Positions 1 to 11,100 of a DNA stretch of 64,000 bases are shown here, piece after piece. The position numbers and the translations under genes were made by a program. Under the pieces are notes generated by a model that saw nothing but the letters and a program-made list of their open reading frames with translations, was not told the DNA's origin and did no database searches. The DNA is from Adineta ricciae. Taxonomy: Eukaryota > Rotifera > Eurotatoria > Adinetida > Adinetidae. How positions within the stretch are numbered: the stretch's first letter is position 1; each line of letters begins with the position of its first letter. The DNA lies in the NCBI GenBank assembly GCA_905250025.1, contig CAJNOJ010000047.1, positions 186,001-250,000 on the forward strand, read 5' to 3'.

Positions 1-293
1 TATTCGCTGTCCTCGTAGTGGAATTTGCACGGCTGTCGACTTCACATTGTTCTTTTCACAGCAACTGAAATTAAAAACAACAATTTGACGAGTACAAAAC
101 AACATGATATTCAAATTTAACGTACTATCCGCAGCAAAACTTCCAGAGAACACAACCAATAACAATCTAACATAAAGAAATAGACAAATTCGTTCCTCAT
201 GTTCGATAAAGCTAAAGAAGTGCATACAAATCCGACAAATCCACCAAGACCAACTCCAAGACCGACAGCAATCGCGTGAGAATCATCTTCCAT
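1..293 (-). CDS. Possible N-terminal exons of a membrane protein, cut by the left edge
   Basis: On the minus strand an ATG at 293 opens a frame of acidic residues followed by a Gly/Val/Leu-rich hydrophobic stretch (about residues 7-30) that looks like a transmembrane helix. Further left, a pyrimidine-rich 3' splice site (cag at 61-63) precedes an open stretch running off the window edge. No donor I tested joins the two in a matching phase with confidence, so the model is incomplete. The plus strand of the same bases is also open (a Pro/Arg-rich reading from 199), because Gly codons mirror Pro codons. I do not recognise the product. This is a candidate partial gene only. Confidence 0.22.
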
Positions 294-577
294 CGCGGAA
301 ACGTCTTTTAGGAAATGAACATGAAAACTATGTATGAAAATAACAAGTGTATCATTTTATATTTGAAGTGTCACTTTATTCAATTTGAAACAAGTGAGAA
401 ATTTCTTCTCTTTTTGTCATGTTCACTAATATTTCTGCTTTCTGGTCTTTTGATTGTGAATAATAATAGACTTTTTTTTGTTTTTGAGAACAAAGTGTAT
501 TCGTTAATAATAATTTATTTACCAGGAAGAAGTTTGTTAAGCAATTTTACAGAAAGAGAAAGGGATGTTAACCTGTC

Positions 578-1129
578 ATGTACCGATGGGTAAACAGGAG
601 ATGGGAATATCCAAGAACATTGTCAAACATACTGAATAATAAATTGTTATGTTTTTATAAGAGTTACTTTAATTGGCGCTCTGGAACAATACTCTTATTG
701 TTATCATTATATTTATTTGAGTTTTCTTTCATTTTCTCTCAGTGTAAGATGCAGAATGGTCGACGGACGACTACTGGACGAGTATCGAGAGATCATCATG
801 AAGTTTCCAATAGTTACGCCGATGGTTTTTCTGCAGGTTTCGAAGCTGGACGACGTATGAGTCTTGTTGAAGGTACACAACATCTCAATCGACGACGTAG
901 TGACGACATGCATCAACATCGATCGACATCTCAAGGTAGACGACCATTTGCGAACGCTCGTCGAACTCCGCTACATACGAATCGAGATCAGAGATTTAAT
1001 CCAGAACAAATTCACAACATTGGTCGTTCATCGTTGGATGAGCAGCTTCATAATCGCGAACGTGGCATGGTCGGACGGATAACTAATCCTTCAGACACAG
1101 TACATTTGCAAGCACATGGACGTTATTAA
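578..1129 (+). CDS. Hypothetical basic, Arg/His-rich protein (last exon)
   Basis: The supportable coding part is 743-1129. A clean 3' splice site (ttctctcag ending at 742) is followed by an ATG at 749 and an open frame of 126 codons ending in TAA. The product is hydrophilic and rich in Arg, His, Ser and Gly, with a short segment of alternating Gly/Ala/Phe near residues 25-37; no signal peptide, membrane segment or known domain is visible. The open frame extends upstream to 578, but that part is hydrophobic and low in complexity and reads like intron. A mini-exon of four codons at 578-589 followed by gtaaac would join in phase 0. The splice site may instead be a spliced-leader acceptor. AATAAA-like repeats follow near 1408. 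Function unknown. Confidence 0.42.
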   Translation: MYRWVNRRWEYPRTLSNILNNKLLCFYKSYFNWRSGTILLLLSLYLFEFSFIFSQCKMQNGRRTTTGRVSRDHHEVSNSYADGFSAGFEAGRRMSLVEGTQHLNRRRSDDMHQHRSTSQGRRPFANARRTPLHTNRDQRFNPEQIHNIGRSSLDEQLHNRERGMVGRITNPSDTVHLQAHGRY

Positions 1130-1618
1130 ATACACGTTCTTTTCATTTGAAAAGTAAATCCAATTAGACGACTCATGGTCTCAATCTAATTCCGTTTCCC
1201 TCCTCTCGACATTATTCTACTTTAGTTGACATCTGTCATCCGTTGCTGGTGAAGTATTCGAAGTAGTCTATTAATAATCAACAAATTTCTAATACATTGA
1301 AAGATTGTAATGTACAAAGCGTGAATTACCAATAGTTATGAATAATAGAAGAGCTAGTTTCCATCTATACTCTCATTTTCATCTTGTTATAAAAGCTTTT
1401 TTTTGCGATAAATAAATAAATAAATAGTAAACATTGGTTATTAGGAGATGAAAAGACATTCGAAAATGGAAAGTTCAAAAATAAATCTAATTGATCAAAA
1501 CAAACTGAATGTATGGTCGTATTTATAATCTTTCTTCTTGTTCGTCAGCAAAATGGATACGCGTATATTCTCTTCATCAATCTCTCCAGACCATCATTGT
1601 TTTTGTTTCAGTTTAATT
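1130..1618. other. Convergent intergenic region
   Basis: AT-rich spacer between the 3' ends of the hypothetical plus-strand gene and the minus-strand GPCR. It holds a run of overlapping AATAAA motifs (about 1408-1425) that can serve as poly(A) signal. No other structure seen. Confidence 0.5.
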
Positions 1619-2761
1619 CTATTGAATCGTAATCGATGATGCTCGATGCGTTGAGACATAGGAGTTTTCCGAAAGCATACTATGACTATTTCCTTGCTGA
1701 TGATGTTTACGATGTCGCAAGGTGTTTGATGCCGTTCGTTTTGAGCACAGAATTAACTTTCGAAATTCCCGTCGAAAATCCTGACCACTTAATGTATACA
1801 GAAGAAAATTCAATGCATGTTTCGTATACCATAGTGCTTCGAACAAATCCAAGACGATTAGTTTCGTACCCGAAAATGTCGTTACTGTTGATAGACGATT
1901 CAAACAGATATAAACAACGGATGGACAGGTTAACAGCATAAATGATAAGATCACCGAAAGAAGCATAATCGTCAGGCGATTGTTACGCTTTTGTCTGCGT
2001 GATGTTTTGCGTAGGAGATTCGTACGCATTGTAGTGTGTATGATAGCGATGTTTGTAAAAGCTAGAAGACAAAATGGAATGATAGCGACGAATAATACAT
2101 CGAGTATCGGCTGAACAAAACGAAAAAACTGTTTAAATTCCGTTTTTGCTATGCAGACAAAACGATTGGTACCATTGTGAGCTGTTTCATCGGTCAGATT
2201 TCGACGTTTCGGATGAGTTGAGGAAGGTAATCTCACGTTTCTTCCTGGTAAAAAAAGAGGCGATGAAGTAGATCAAACAATTTTCATTTCATTCTTACCT
2301 AGAATCACGAAATAATGTGCGTTGAGAAAGCAAATGATTAAAACTAGAATACAGGTTGTTAACATCACGCGATATTTCGTATTTCGATGCGAGACGCGAT
2401 TTTTCATAATGAAATATCGATCGAAACTAACAATAACAAGAATCCATGAAGCTAAATGTGAAAGTGTCGAAGAAAAGAATATCAGTGACCGACATGCCCA
2501 TTGTGATGTATTCCGTAAGTCAGCACTGAATATATGTCGATATAAATAGCGTATTGATCGTGTGTAAATGAATAAAATATCAATGACAGCAAGTATGCAT
2601 AGATATTGACAAGTTGACTGGCGACGAAAGCGTTTGCGGAGAAGAATTTTCAAACACAGAATATTTCCGATGGTTCCGAATATCATTAAGCATGGATAGA
2701 AGAGTCGAACGAGACCAAGACGAATAGCTTCGTGCCACACATCATACTTCGACACGTTCAT
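1619..2761 (-). CDS. Class A (rhodopsin-family) G protein-coupled receptor, probable peptide receptor
   Basis: Two exons, 2761-2299 and 2244-1619, joined across a 54-base intron (gtaaga..cag) in phase 1, give 362 residues with seven hydrophobic segments. Family marks: Gly-Asn at residue 33 in TM1, L-A-x-x-D at 57-61 in TM2, a Cys near the start of TM3, D114-R115-Y116 at the end of TM3, and N-F-L-L-Y in TM7 in place of NPxxY, followed by a basic helix 8. The short N-terminus starts directly after a 3' splice-like ttattctag, so ATG 2761 is a good start and may be trans-spliced. The set resembles the FMRFamide/neuropeptide receptors expanded in rotifers and other spiralians, but the ligand cannot be read from sequence. 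It acts at the plasma membrane. Confidence 0.85.
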
Positions 2762-3550
2762 CTAGAATAAGTATAAATGAGTGCGTCTTACATGTCTTTT
2801 CAATATTGAACACTGGCGAGAGTTGCAGTCTGAGCGGCTTATGAGTATCTTCGAGAAATTCCTCATTCCTTCTGACACTTCTGTTCAGATGGCTTTAAAT
2901 AATTGAAATGAATAGAATAGATGAGAAAGAGAAGAAGGAGAACAGATGCTTTGCATTCTCAGCGTATCGACGATCATTAGTTTCAATTGTCAGCTGCGAA
3001 TGTGATCCAATCAGGCGATATTCGCTTCTAGAACGACTCTTAAATAACTTCACCTTGATCTTTAGCATCTTTATGAAGCATTCCAACCATCACATTCATT
3101 TAGGAAACAATAACGGTCGAAAACGTTAATCTCTTCAACAAAAGCGTTTCTCATTCTCTAAAGAGAATCAAAGTACCTTGGTATAACTTTGAAAGAGACG
3201 CACATAAGCCGACAGGCAACTAATATATATATATCTTAAGCCTATTGATGTGTCTCTCTCAGGGAAGCACTTTGGAATCCATTAAAGCACTTCTGTTCTC
3301 CAGATAAACAATCATCGTCATCATATGGAGATTTGAGCTGCTTATAAAATATTTAGCTTCTTATCGCTATCATTATATAGGATGTGTAGCCAATTTGAAC
3401 GGTGTTTTCTCCGTTTTTGTTCGAGCGTCAGTTAATAATAGCAATAGATTGTTGAAGAATAGTTATTATTAAAATTCATGTATCACATTGATGGATATAA
3501 ATGAGGTTTAGCGACAAAAACAAAAAATAGAAAAAAAAATAGAATGTCTT
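2762..3550. other. Intergenic region upstream of GPCR and downstream of the C45 gene
   Basis: About 790 bases with short open frames of no coding character. A short alternating TA tract lies near 3221-3234. Nothing else supportable. Confidence 0.45.
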
Positions 3551-4807
3551 TCATTCTGAAGAAAATATATCTCGTAGATTATAAGTAATCGATGGTTGCT
3601 TGTTGTCTTTAGGATTTTGTTGATAGATTTCAAGTTGTAACGTAAGGAAATTAATATGTACCGTGCAAAGTGTCACGGAGTTAACATCGGATCCGTTCGA
3701 AGTACGAAATATCGGAAATTGTTCATTTTCATGATCACCAAGTAATCTGATGGCATCGGCAGTAGTGAAGATTTCACCGAGTTCTTTACCACGTTTCCAC
3801 CGACTATACGAGGAATCGAGTGCTTTTTGTTGACGGATAACATGATTCAATCGTTCATAGTGATTGTAATGTACAAGATAATTGCGAGCGTCGGAATCGT
3901 CATTGAACTTACCTTCCGAATTGATAATTCGACATTTACTGATGTAATTTTGATTGTTTTCATTTAGATTCGGACCGATTTCGTAGTTGAGTAGATGTGT
4001 TTTTTGACGAAGGAAACCACCATTGATACAAAATCCATATGCAACAGGTGATGATTGCAGTAGTTTATCTAACTCGTCTTCATTCTTGACGGAAAGTAAT
4101 GCACGATTGACAATCTGACGCGGTAAACGATCGGCGACTACAAAATCTGGATAGAGTCCATTCAATGCACAAACAAAACCATGTACATTAACACCAAATG
4201 CGTTTCCTATTCGAGGAAAAAAGGTAAAACACAACTATAAAACAGAATTTCTTTTACCTGGAATTGACCCAGCATAACAATAAGCAACAAACTTCTCTTT
4301 AGGACTATCACGTTGATCATTATCGTATTTACTCGGTTGAATATCAGCTTCAACTAGATAGCCTGTCATATACAGTGCACTTGAATGATCTTCGTTATGC
4401 AATAATGATAGTGTCTCCGTATCTTTTCGATTGATTAACACCGTTGTGCAGCCTTGTTCGCCTGTTTCATTTTCGAGCTTTTTCTTTTCGTCAAGCAGAC
4501 GATAAACTGTCCGGGTTTCATTTAGAAAGTTCAAAACAACAATCTGCTCGAGTGGAACTTGAGATCCATCCGCTAATCCACGAATTTCGTCCCAATACCA
4601 TGGATAAATGGAGCGAGTGGTTTCAATGAAACCTCGATGCAATTTTTGTCCGTATTCGGTTTGAATAAAATGGAATAATTTCGATAAATAGGCGAAATCA
4701 TTTGCAATACGTTGTCGAATTGATTCGCGTGTCAATTGACCGAGTTGATACGAATATTCGTAATGTGTCCCTTGAACACGGTGTAATGGGATTCTATTTG
4801 AAGTCAT
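3551..4807 (-). CDS. C45-family acyltransferase/amidohydrolase (Tan / penicillin acyltransferase-like)
   Basis: Exons 4807-4258 and 4206-3551 (51-base intron, phase 1) give 401 residues, close to Drosophila Tan (387). The family's autocatalytic Gly-Cys site is present: Cys120 within E-Q-G-C-T-T, where the precursor is normally cut to free an N-terminal nucleophile cysteine. The intron interrupts a typical downstream block ending P-G-N-A-F-G-x-N-x-H-G-F. C45 enzymes are N-terminal nucleophile hydrolases; Tan splits beta-alanyl-dopamine and carcinine, and fungal members acylate 6-aminopenicillanate. The substrate here is unknown. The frame is open upstream to 4915, but those residues contain a possible small intron and hydrophobic filler; Met at 4807 matches the family's usual start. 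Confidence 0.85.
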
Positions 4808-5111
4808 CGTACATTGCTTTCGAGCAAATGTAACAACGGATGATAGAAAACGAAGTTTATCAGAAAATTTACCTAATAAAAACAAACCTTGATGAACAAG
4901 TTTTATCATTATCATGTCATATCATTTTGATTTCAAGTTGCTCTTCTCATTGGCGGACGTCGAGCCAATGCGAAGGGAGAAGAATGAATGTAATGTGATT
5001 GATCGTGAATAGAGGTATTGTGATAGGAAACAAACTGAGTATGGTCGTTGTGGTTTTATTCAACTGTTGCAGCGTGTAATTGGATTCATTTCTCCAAGGT
5101 TTATTTCAAAG
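4808..5111. promoter_or_regulatory. Divergent promoter region between the C45 gene and OFD1
   Basis: About 300 bases separate the start codons of two diverging genes, so both promoters should lie here. A 3' splice-like site (ttcaactgttgcag, ending at 5073) lies 38 bases before the OFD1 ATG and may be a leader-exon or spliced-leader acceptor. No TATA box is evident. Confidence 0.4.
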
Positions 5112-8100
5112 ATGACGAGTGTTGATCAAAATGGTCTTAGCGGACGAGATCTTCGAATCAAATTATTCGATCTAATGAAATCAAAAGGAATCGTGGACAA
5201 TGTTAAAGTTCGTTATGAAAATGTTTCATTGAATTTCTTTTCTCATAATCGATCTTCTGAATTTCAGTCTCATCTACGTGGTCGATTGATTCAAGAGTTG
5301 CGTGGAGGCATTGATGATCAAATTCGATTCTCGTCGTCAGAAACGCAACCGACATTACTTGTCCGAGCGTTGAATGCATTGATTTTAGATTATTTTCAAA
5401 TACAAAAATACGATTATACATCAAGTGTTTTCATACCTGACGCGAATATTAATGATTATAAAGTATAGTCTGACTAGCAGAAGAGCATCTGGTTTGAGAA
5501 AAAGAAAACATCTTGTCTTCTTGTTAGGTTATGTCAGATGAAGAAATTCTTCGTCTATTGAATATCTCGACGGAATCAACTTTCTATAAAAAAATTGTAA
5601 TAGCTCATTTTCATTCGAATGGAATTCACATCCTTTTGCTTGTCTAATTCATTTAGAAATCAAACAAAGAAAACCACGCACACACAAGTTTACTCATGGC
5701 AATGCTCACATGTATTGCCTCATGGTTGCCTGGTTCATGGCAGAGCAATGGAACACAAACTTCGCATGATCTCTGGTCTGGTTCCATCGCAGGAGCAACG
5801 CTTGGTTAGTTATTATTAACATTTTCACATTGAAAATTGATCAAATGCAATAATCTCTCTCAGGAAATATATTTAGTTCCAATTAAGAAATCAGTTGTCA
5901 GCAAAAAGCGTCTTGTCTAGACTATCGGTGCTATATCTCATGTCTATCAGTTCTTAAAAAAAGATCGAACAAAACAATTCTTCTGAGAGGTTTTTCTTTG
6001 ACACGACAAGTTCTAGGCACGTACGTCGGTGCGGGAGAACACGCCAACGTTCTTTGCAGTTAGACTGGCTGTACATGTCGATGTATATTCCAATTGATTT
6101 AGATGAAAAATTAAGTAATCTCGATGCAATGTATAACAATCGGCAAGACGACGTGACCTCGATGCATAATTTGTCGACTGAGGAAAAACTATTGTTATTT
6201 CAGAAAAATATCGAACTGAGGACGAAAGAAAGTCTTCGGCAACAAGTAGGTCATTTTGAATGTTTCGTGGATATAAAAGGAAAAACGTTGATTTAGATGG
6301 AACAATTCCGTGAAAACGAAATTAAGAAAATTCGTGAAGATGAACGTTTGAAATGTCAAATGGAATTACAATCATTACGAAAAGAAGTTAGTCGATTTTG
6401 TTGAACAAAATACAAAATTCTTTCTTTTTCCCAGCTCGAAGCACTTTATCATTCAAAACACGAAACTCTCAACGAGAAAGAAGGACGTATTAGTGATCGA
6501 TTCAAAGCTGAACTCGAAGTTTGTCTCATGTCTTTTTTCGATCGCTTCATCCATCTTCTCTCTTTCATACAGAACGAACGGCGCGAACTATACGGACAAC
6601 GGCAAACATTTCTCGAAGAATTAAAAGCGATGAAAGTTCGCGAGACTGAAAATCAACGGAACCTCGAAATACGCGAAAGGTAAAGTTCGAGTCCATACTC
6701 TCTAAAAGCATTTCCTTTTCACAAACACTTCTCCCGAAGGCAACGACCGTAAACACGAGAATTCCATTTGAAAGATTTACTCTGTAGCCTCGGAAATCTT
6801 GCTCCGATGATTAGATCTACATCTTAGACTATTAATAAACTTTCATGTATTAGAAAAAGAATACAGCTTAAAGATCTGCCCGGTATTTAATCAAATTTCT
6901 CGCGTCATACACTGCGCTTATTTTTCAGCATGTCTGCGTAACACGTCATTTCTGCAGAACATTTTGTGAATGAACACATTGAATAATTTACGAAGACGAT
7001 AGTCGCTCGTGTTCTGCGTCATCGGGGCATATGCGTAATTTATATCATCATAGTTTCTATAGATAGACAGATGTTCATGTTTGAATGAATTTAGCGTTTT
7101 AATGTTGATTACGTTGTTCTTTATTTAGATCATTAGCTCTTGAAGCAGATCGCGTTAAGCGTCTTGAAGATGATATACGGAAACGTGAAGTAGGATTGAC
7201 AAATACCGAATTACATGTGGATCAACAAGTACAAATGAAATTGAACAAGTTCGAGCGAAGAAGAATCCATGTTGATTTGAAAGACAAGTTTTGTTGATTT
7301 AGATTACGATTTGAAATTGAACAGCAATTTACCGAGCGCAACAAAAATTTACAATTGATTGAAATGAGAAATCAGGGTACATTCGGATTAAAGTTGCTTT
7401 CTCTGTTATCTATAATTGTTGAATTAATAGAAGAAACACGACGACTTGCTGAAGAACGTTTGGCAGCTGAACAAGCGAAAGCCGAAGTTGCTTCCATGCG
7501 TAAACATTATTCCGAAGCTGATGTAACTGAATCGTTGTTAAACTGATATGGAAAAACAACTCTAACTTTTCATTTAGTCGAAAATTTTGCGTTTACAGAG
7601 TGAAATCAAAGTTCTTCAGAATGAAAATGAAATCTTACGTGAAAAAGCCAAACACGTAAGTAAAACACCGGCAGATTGAGTTTTATAGTGATCAGCTACA
7701 TACATGAAGCAAAGCTTTGCTAAGCCCCATAGCTCAGATAATCAGCTTTTAATGCTTTTACTTCCGAATCCGGCTTCGGCTCTCAAACTCCTCTGCGCTC
7801 CGCTCATGACAAATCTCTTCTATAGCTGCGCACTCGATTCCGGCCAAGATTCTCCGACATATATTCTCGGTCTTCTATTTTTATTTGTTGGAGATAAATA
7901 AAGCCTGACATTCCGATGATAAATTATGTTTTCCATGCATTTTAGTCTGTTGATTATCAATCCATTCGAGAAGAAAATGCTGTTTTAAAATCTCAAATGA
8001 ACAATACAACAAGGTGAGCTCTCCGTTATTCTTTTCTTCAACTTCATTTCCATTATGTTTTGTTCGTAGTCGATCTCAACGTTCCAGTAAGTCATCCCTC

Positions 8101-11100
8101 AATTGGTATTCTGAATTATTGATAATATTTTCAGATCGATATCAACATGATAGTGGTAGTTCATCGCCTCGCGAGCGATCGCATAGCTCTGTAAGATCGA
8201 ACTCGAATGATTTTCGATAAAAACGCTATTTGATTCGGCCGTTATTTAGCGAGGAGTGATACGTGAATTGAAAACTATTTTGGACAATCAAGCCGTCGGT
8301 CAACGTGTTGTCAATGATGAATTGGTTGATCTAAAAACACAAATAGCACTTCTACAATCATCGAACGAACCCGAACCGTAGTAAGAGTATCGACTTTTCA
8401 TTGAAACGAAAGTGAAATGTTTTCTCAATAGCCTTAATGGTCGTTTTCCGAGCAATCATGGCGGTGATTATCTATCTCGTGTTGTCAAATCAGCAAGTGA
8501 TGCTCAGTTGAATCAAAGTCGATACTCAACGTCGTCAAACTATAATCAATTCATCGAAGAGGCGAAATTAAGAATGCATGAGCTCGATCGCGAAGCCGAT
8601 GTTCGTTAAAAAAATCTATCGAAATTTGTACAAACATTTTCAATTTCTTGTAGAGAGTCGAAGAAAGTTATCGTGATTATCAACATCGGATTTTAACCCA
8701 AACGTCACAACCACATGCTTTACAATCGGCAGGTAACCACAACGCTACTCACTTTTGCACCGAAGGAAAGAACGACAGAAAAACGAGACTAACAGTTGTG
8801 TTAGTTTCACTGAATTCAATGTTTGGAATAAACAAATCACAAGATGAGAGGCGTTTATCAATTTTCACTTCGTAGATCGAATAACAGCACATATTAGAAA
8901 AAGTACGTGTATTTATTCAATAAAACGTACCGATCCGATGGGCGTATACATATTCCAACACGCACGTACCGCATGGACAAGTTATAAAATATACTTTTTC
9001 TCCTTTCAATCGAGTTATTTATGAAAATGAAAGACACACTATTGTATGTACTTGAGTGCATGCACTACTCGTTCTTTGTTTTTTTGAAAAAACCAAGTTA
9101 CACAGCGTTTTTCTTGCTTTTTTTCTTCTTTTCTTTTCTAATGCTGCAAAATTGCAAAGAACGTACGCGTAGGAGCCGAAAAAGAGAAGAGAAAAAAAAG
9201 AAGAGGATCTACCATCGCTTCTTTCTTTTTCATTTTCTTTCGCTTATTTTCCTGAATCGCGCATTTGGTATATACAATTCTTACTGTCTATTATTGAATG
9301 AACGATTTTTCTACGATAATACCTCATGCTTCTATCAAATTCGAGTAAGTGCTGACCGACTCGTGTTTACACTCGATTTCCTGCATAAGATCGTTGAAAA
9401 CATCGCCGCTCGTCTTTAATTAACTAATTCGGTTCGTTTCCATTTACGTCCAGCGAATTCCCCAAACAGTCTGATAATACAGAAATGTTTCATCGAGTTC
9501 TGAGAGAGAGAAAACAGCAACATAAGTTGATATAAAAACGACTTTCTAATCACGTTTGCTAGTTTCTAACTTGCTAACATTTATTAGCACATCAGCAATA
9601 AAAGTTTTCGCGTCTAAAATAGACTATTTCTATTTCAGTCGAAGATCTAAATCAACTGTTTGAATAGAAAGATTTCGCCCGAAGGTATTCGAAGAGTAAG
9701 TTTGCAAACGATGTTCTTCTACCTTTTTTTTTCTTCTTCTTCATCATGATTATCATCATTGTTGCTATAAATAGCAATGGTGAAAAACTTCGAGAGAAGC
9801 AAAGCTCGTTGTCTACCCATAGACAAAGTTTTCTTGATTGCGGAAGTGAATGAATGTCTCGGATGAACATTGTGTCTGTTCATGCTATTCGATCATTACG
9901 CAAAGAGAAAAACATAAACATTAGAAAGATGATATTCTCGTGCTTATCTTCATTTACACAAAGCTTCATTTACTGTGACACGGTATGTGTTTCTTTCTTG
10001 TCTGGTGACGAGAAAAACTTTCTCTGAAGGGAAGATTTGCTTCGGTTCCATCGTGATTCATTTAATCGAGTTAAAGATGAGAGAGAGAAAGGAGAAACGA
10101 GAACATCTTGATGTTTTTTTTATATTATTTGTAGTCTTACGAAGCAGAAAAGAAACAACGAGAACGACAAGTACTAACGAGCAAGTCAACACGGAAACAA
10201 ATAATAATAGTCATATTCTTTACCAAAACACATACAATGCATGACTCGTCGAGAAAATAAAAGGAAAAATACTCTTGAACTATTAAATGAGTTCGATCGA
10301 AGACAATGAACCGATGATTTCGTTTCGCCAGGAGAGAAACTTCTTTTTTTTTCTCCTTCGTTTCAAATCTACTTGCAAAGATTCTTTTATTTAATCAACG
10401 AGAAAAAGACGGAAAGAAGATGCATAATGTTATCCTGTCATCTCACAGTTATTTCCGTGCAGGCTCATGAGAAAAGTCTTTTCTTTTTTTTTCAAGAAAA
10501 TGAATCAAAGAGAATAGCTTGATTCCTATTTATATATGAAGAAAAACATCTTTTTTTCCTTCTCGTGTCATTATTCAATGCTTGTGCATACTCTCCATCT
10601 CAACAAGCTTTTTATCTTTCCAAGACTTCAATTCGGAGACGATTACTGTCACTCGCGTTTCTTTTTTTTTTTGTTTCATGAAAACTAGAGAAACAAGTCA
10701 TCATCGACAGAAAGGGGCTGGTATCACTTATTCATAAGGCAATCTTGTCTCATTCTCTCTCTCTCTCTCTTGAGAGAGAAATACATACCAACACGAAAAC
10801 TTGTGAATGACTCGGTTCTGACAGATGAATTTTTGAAAATTTTTGTCTTAAAGTTATCAAGAAGACGATCATCGAGATATTTTTAGCAACTAAAGTAGAA
10901 CGTAATGGGCGACGCTTTGTTTTTTTCATAGCTTACAGCAACGCTATTCAACATATGCATGTGCACCAGTTTTGCACAATGGAAAATACTTTCTTACTCA
11001 ATTGCCCACATGATTTCCGTTCGTTTTTACCCGAAAACAACATTACAGATGGTTTTTTTTTCAAAAAGAAAAATAAAAGTTTATCTTGCCCTTAACTTCG

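Noticed and set aside
9652..9870. Minus-strand frame in the large OFD1 intron
   Set aside because: Low-complexity Lys-rich core from a poly-T/CTT tract; antisense to intron and without splice support.
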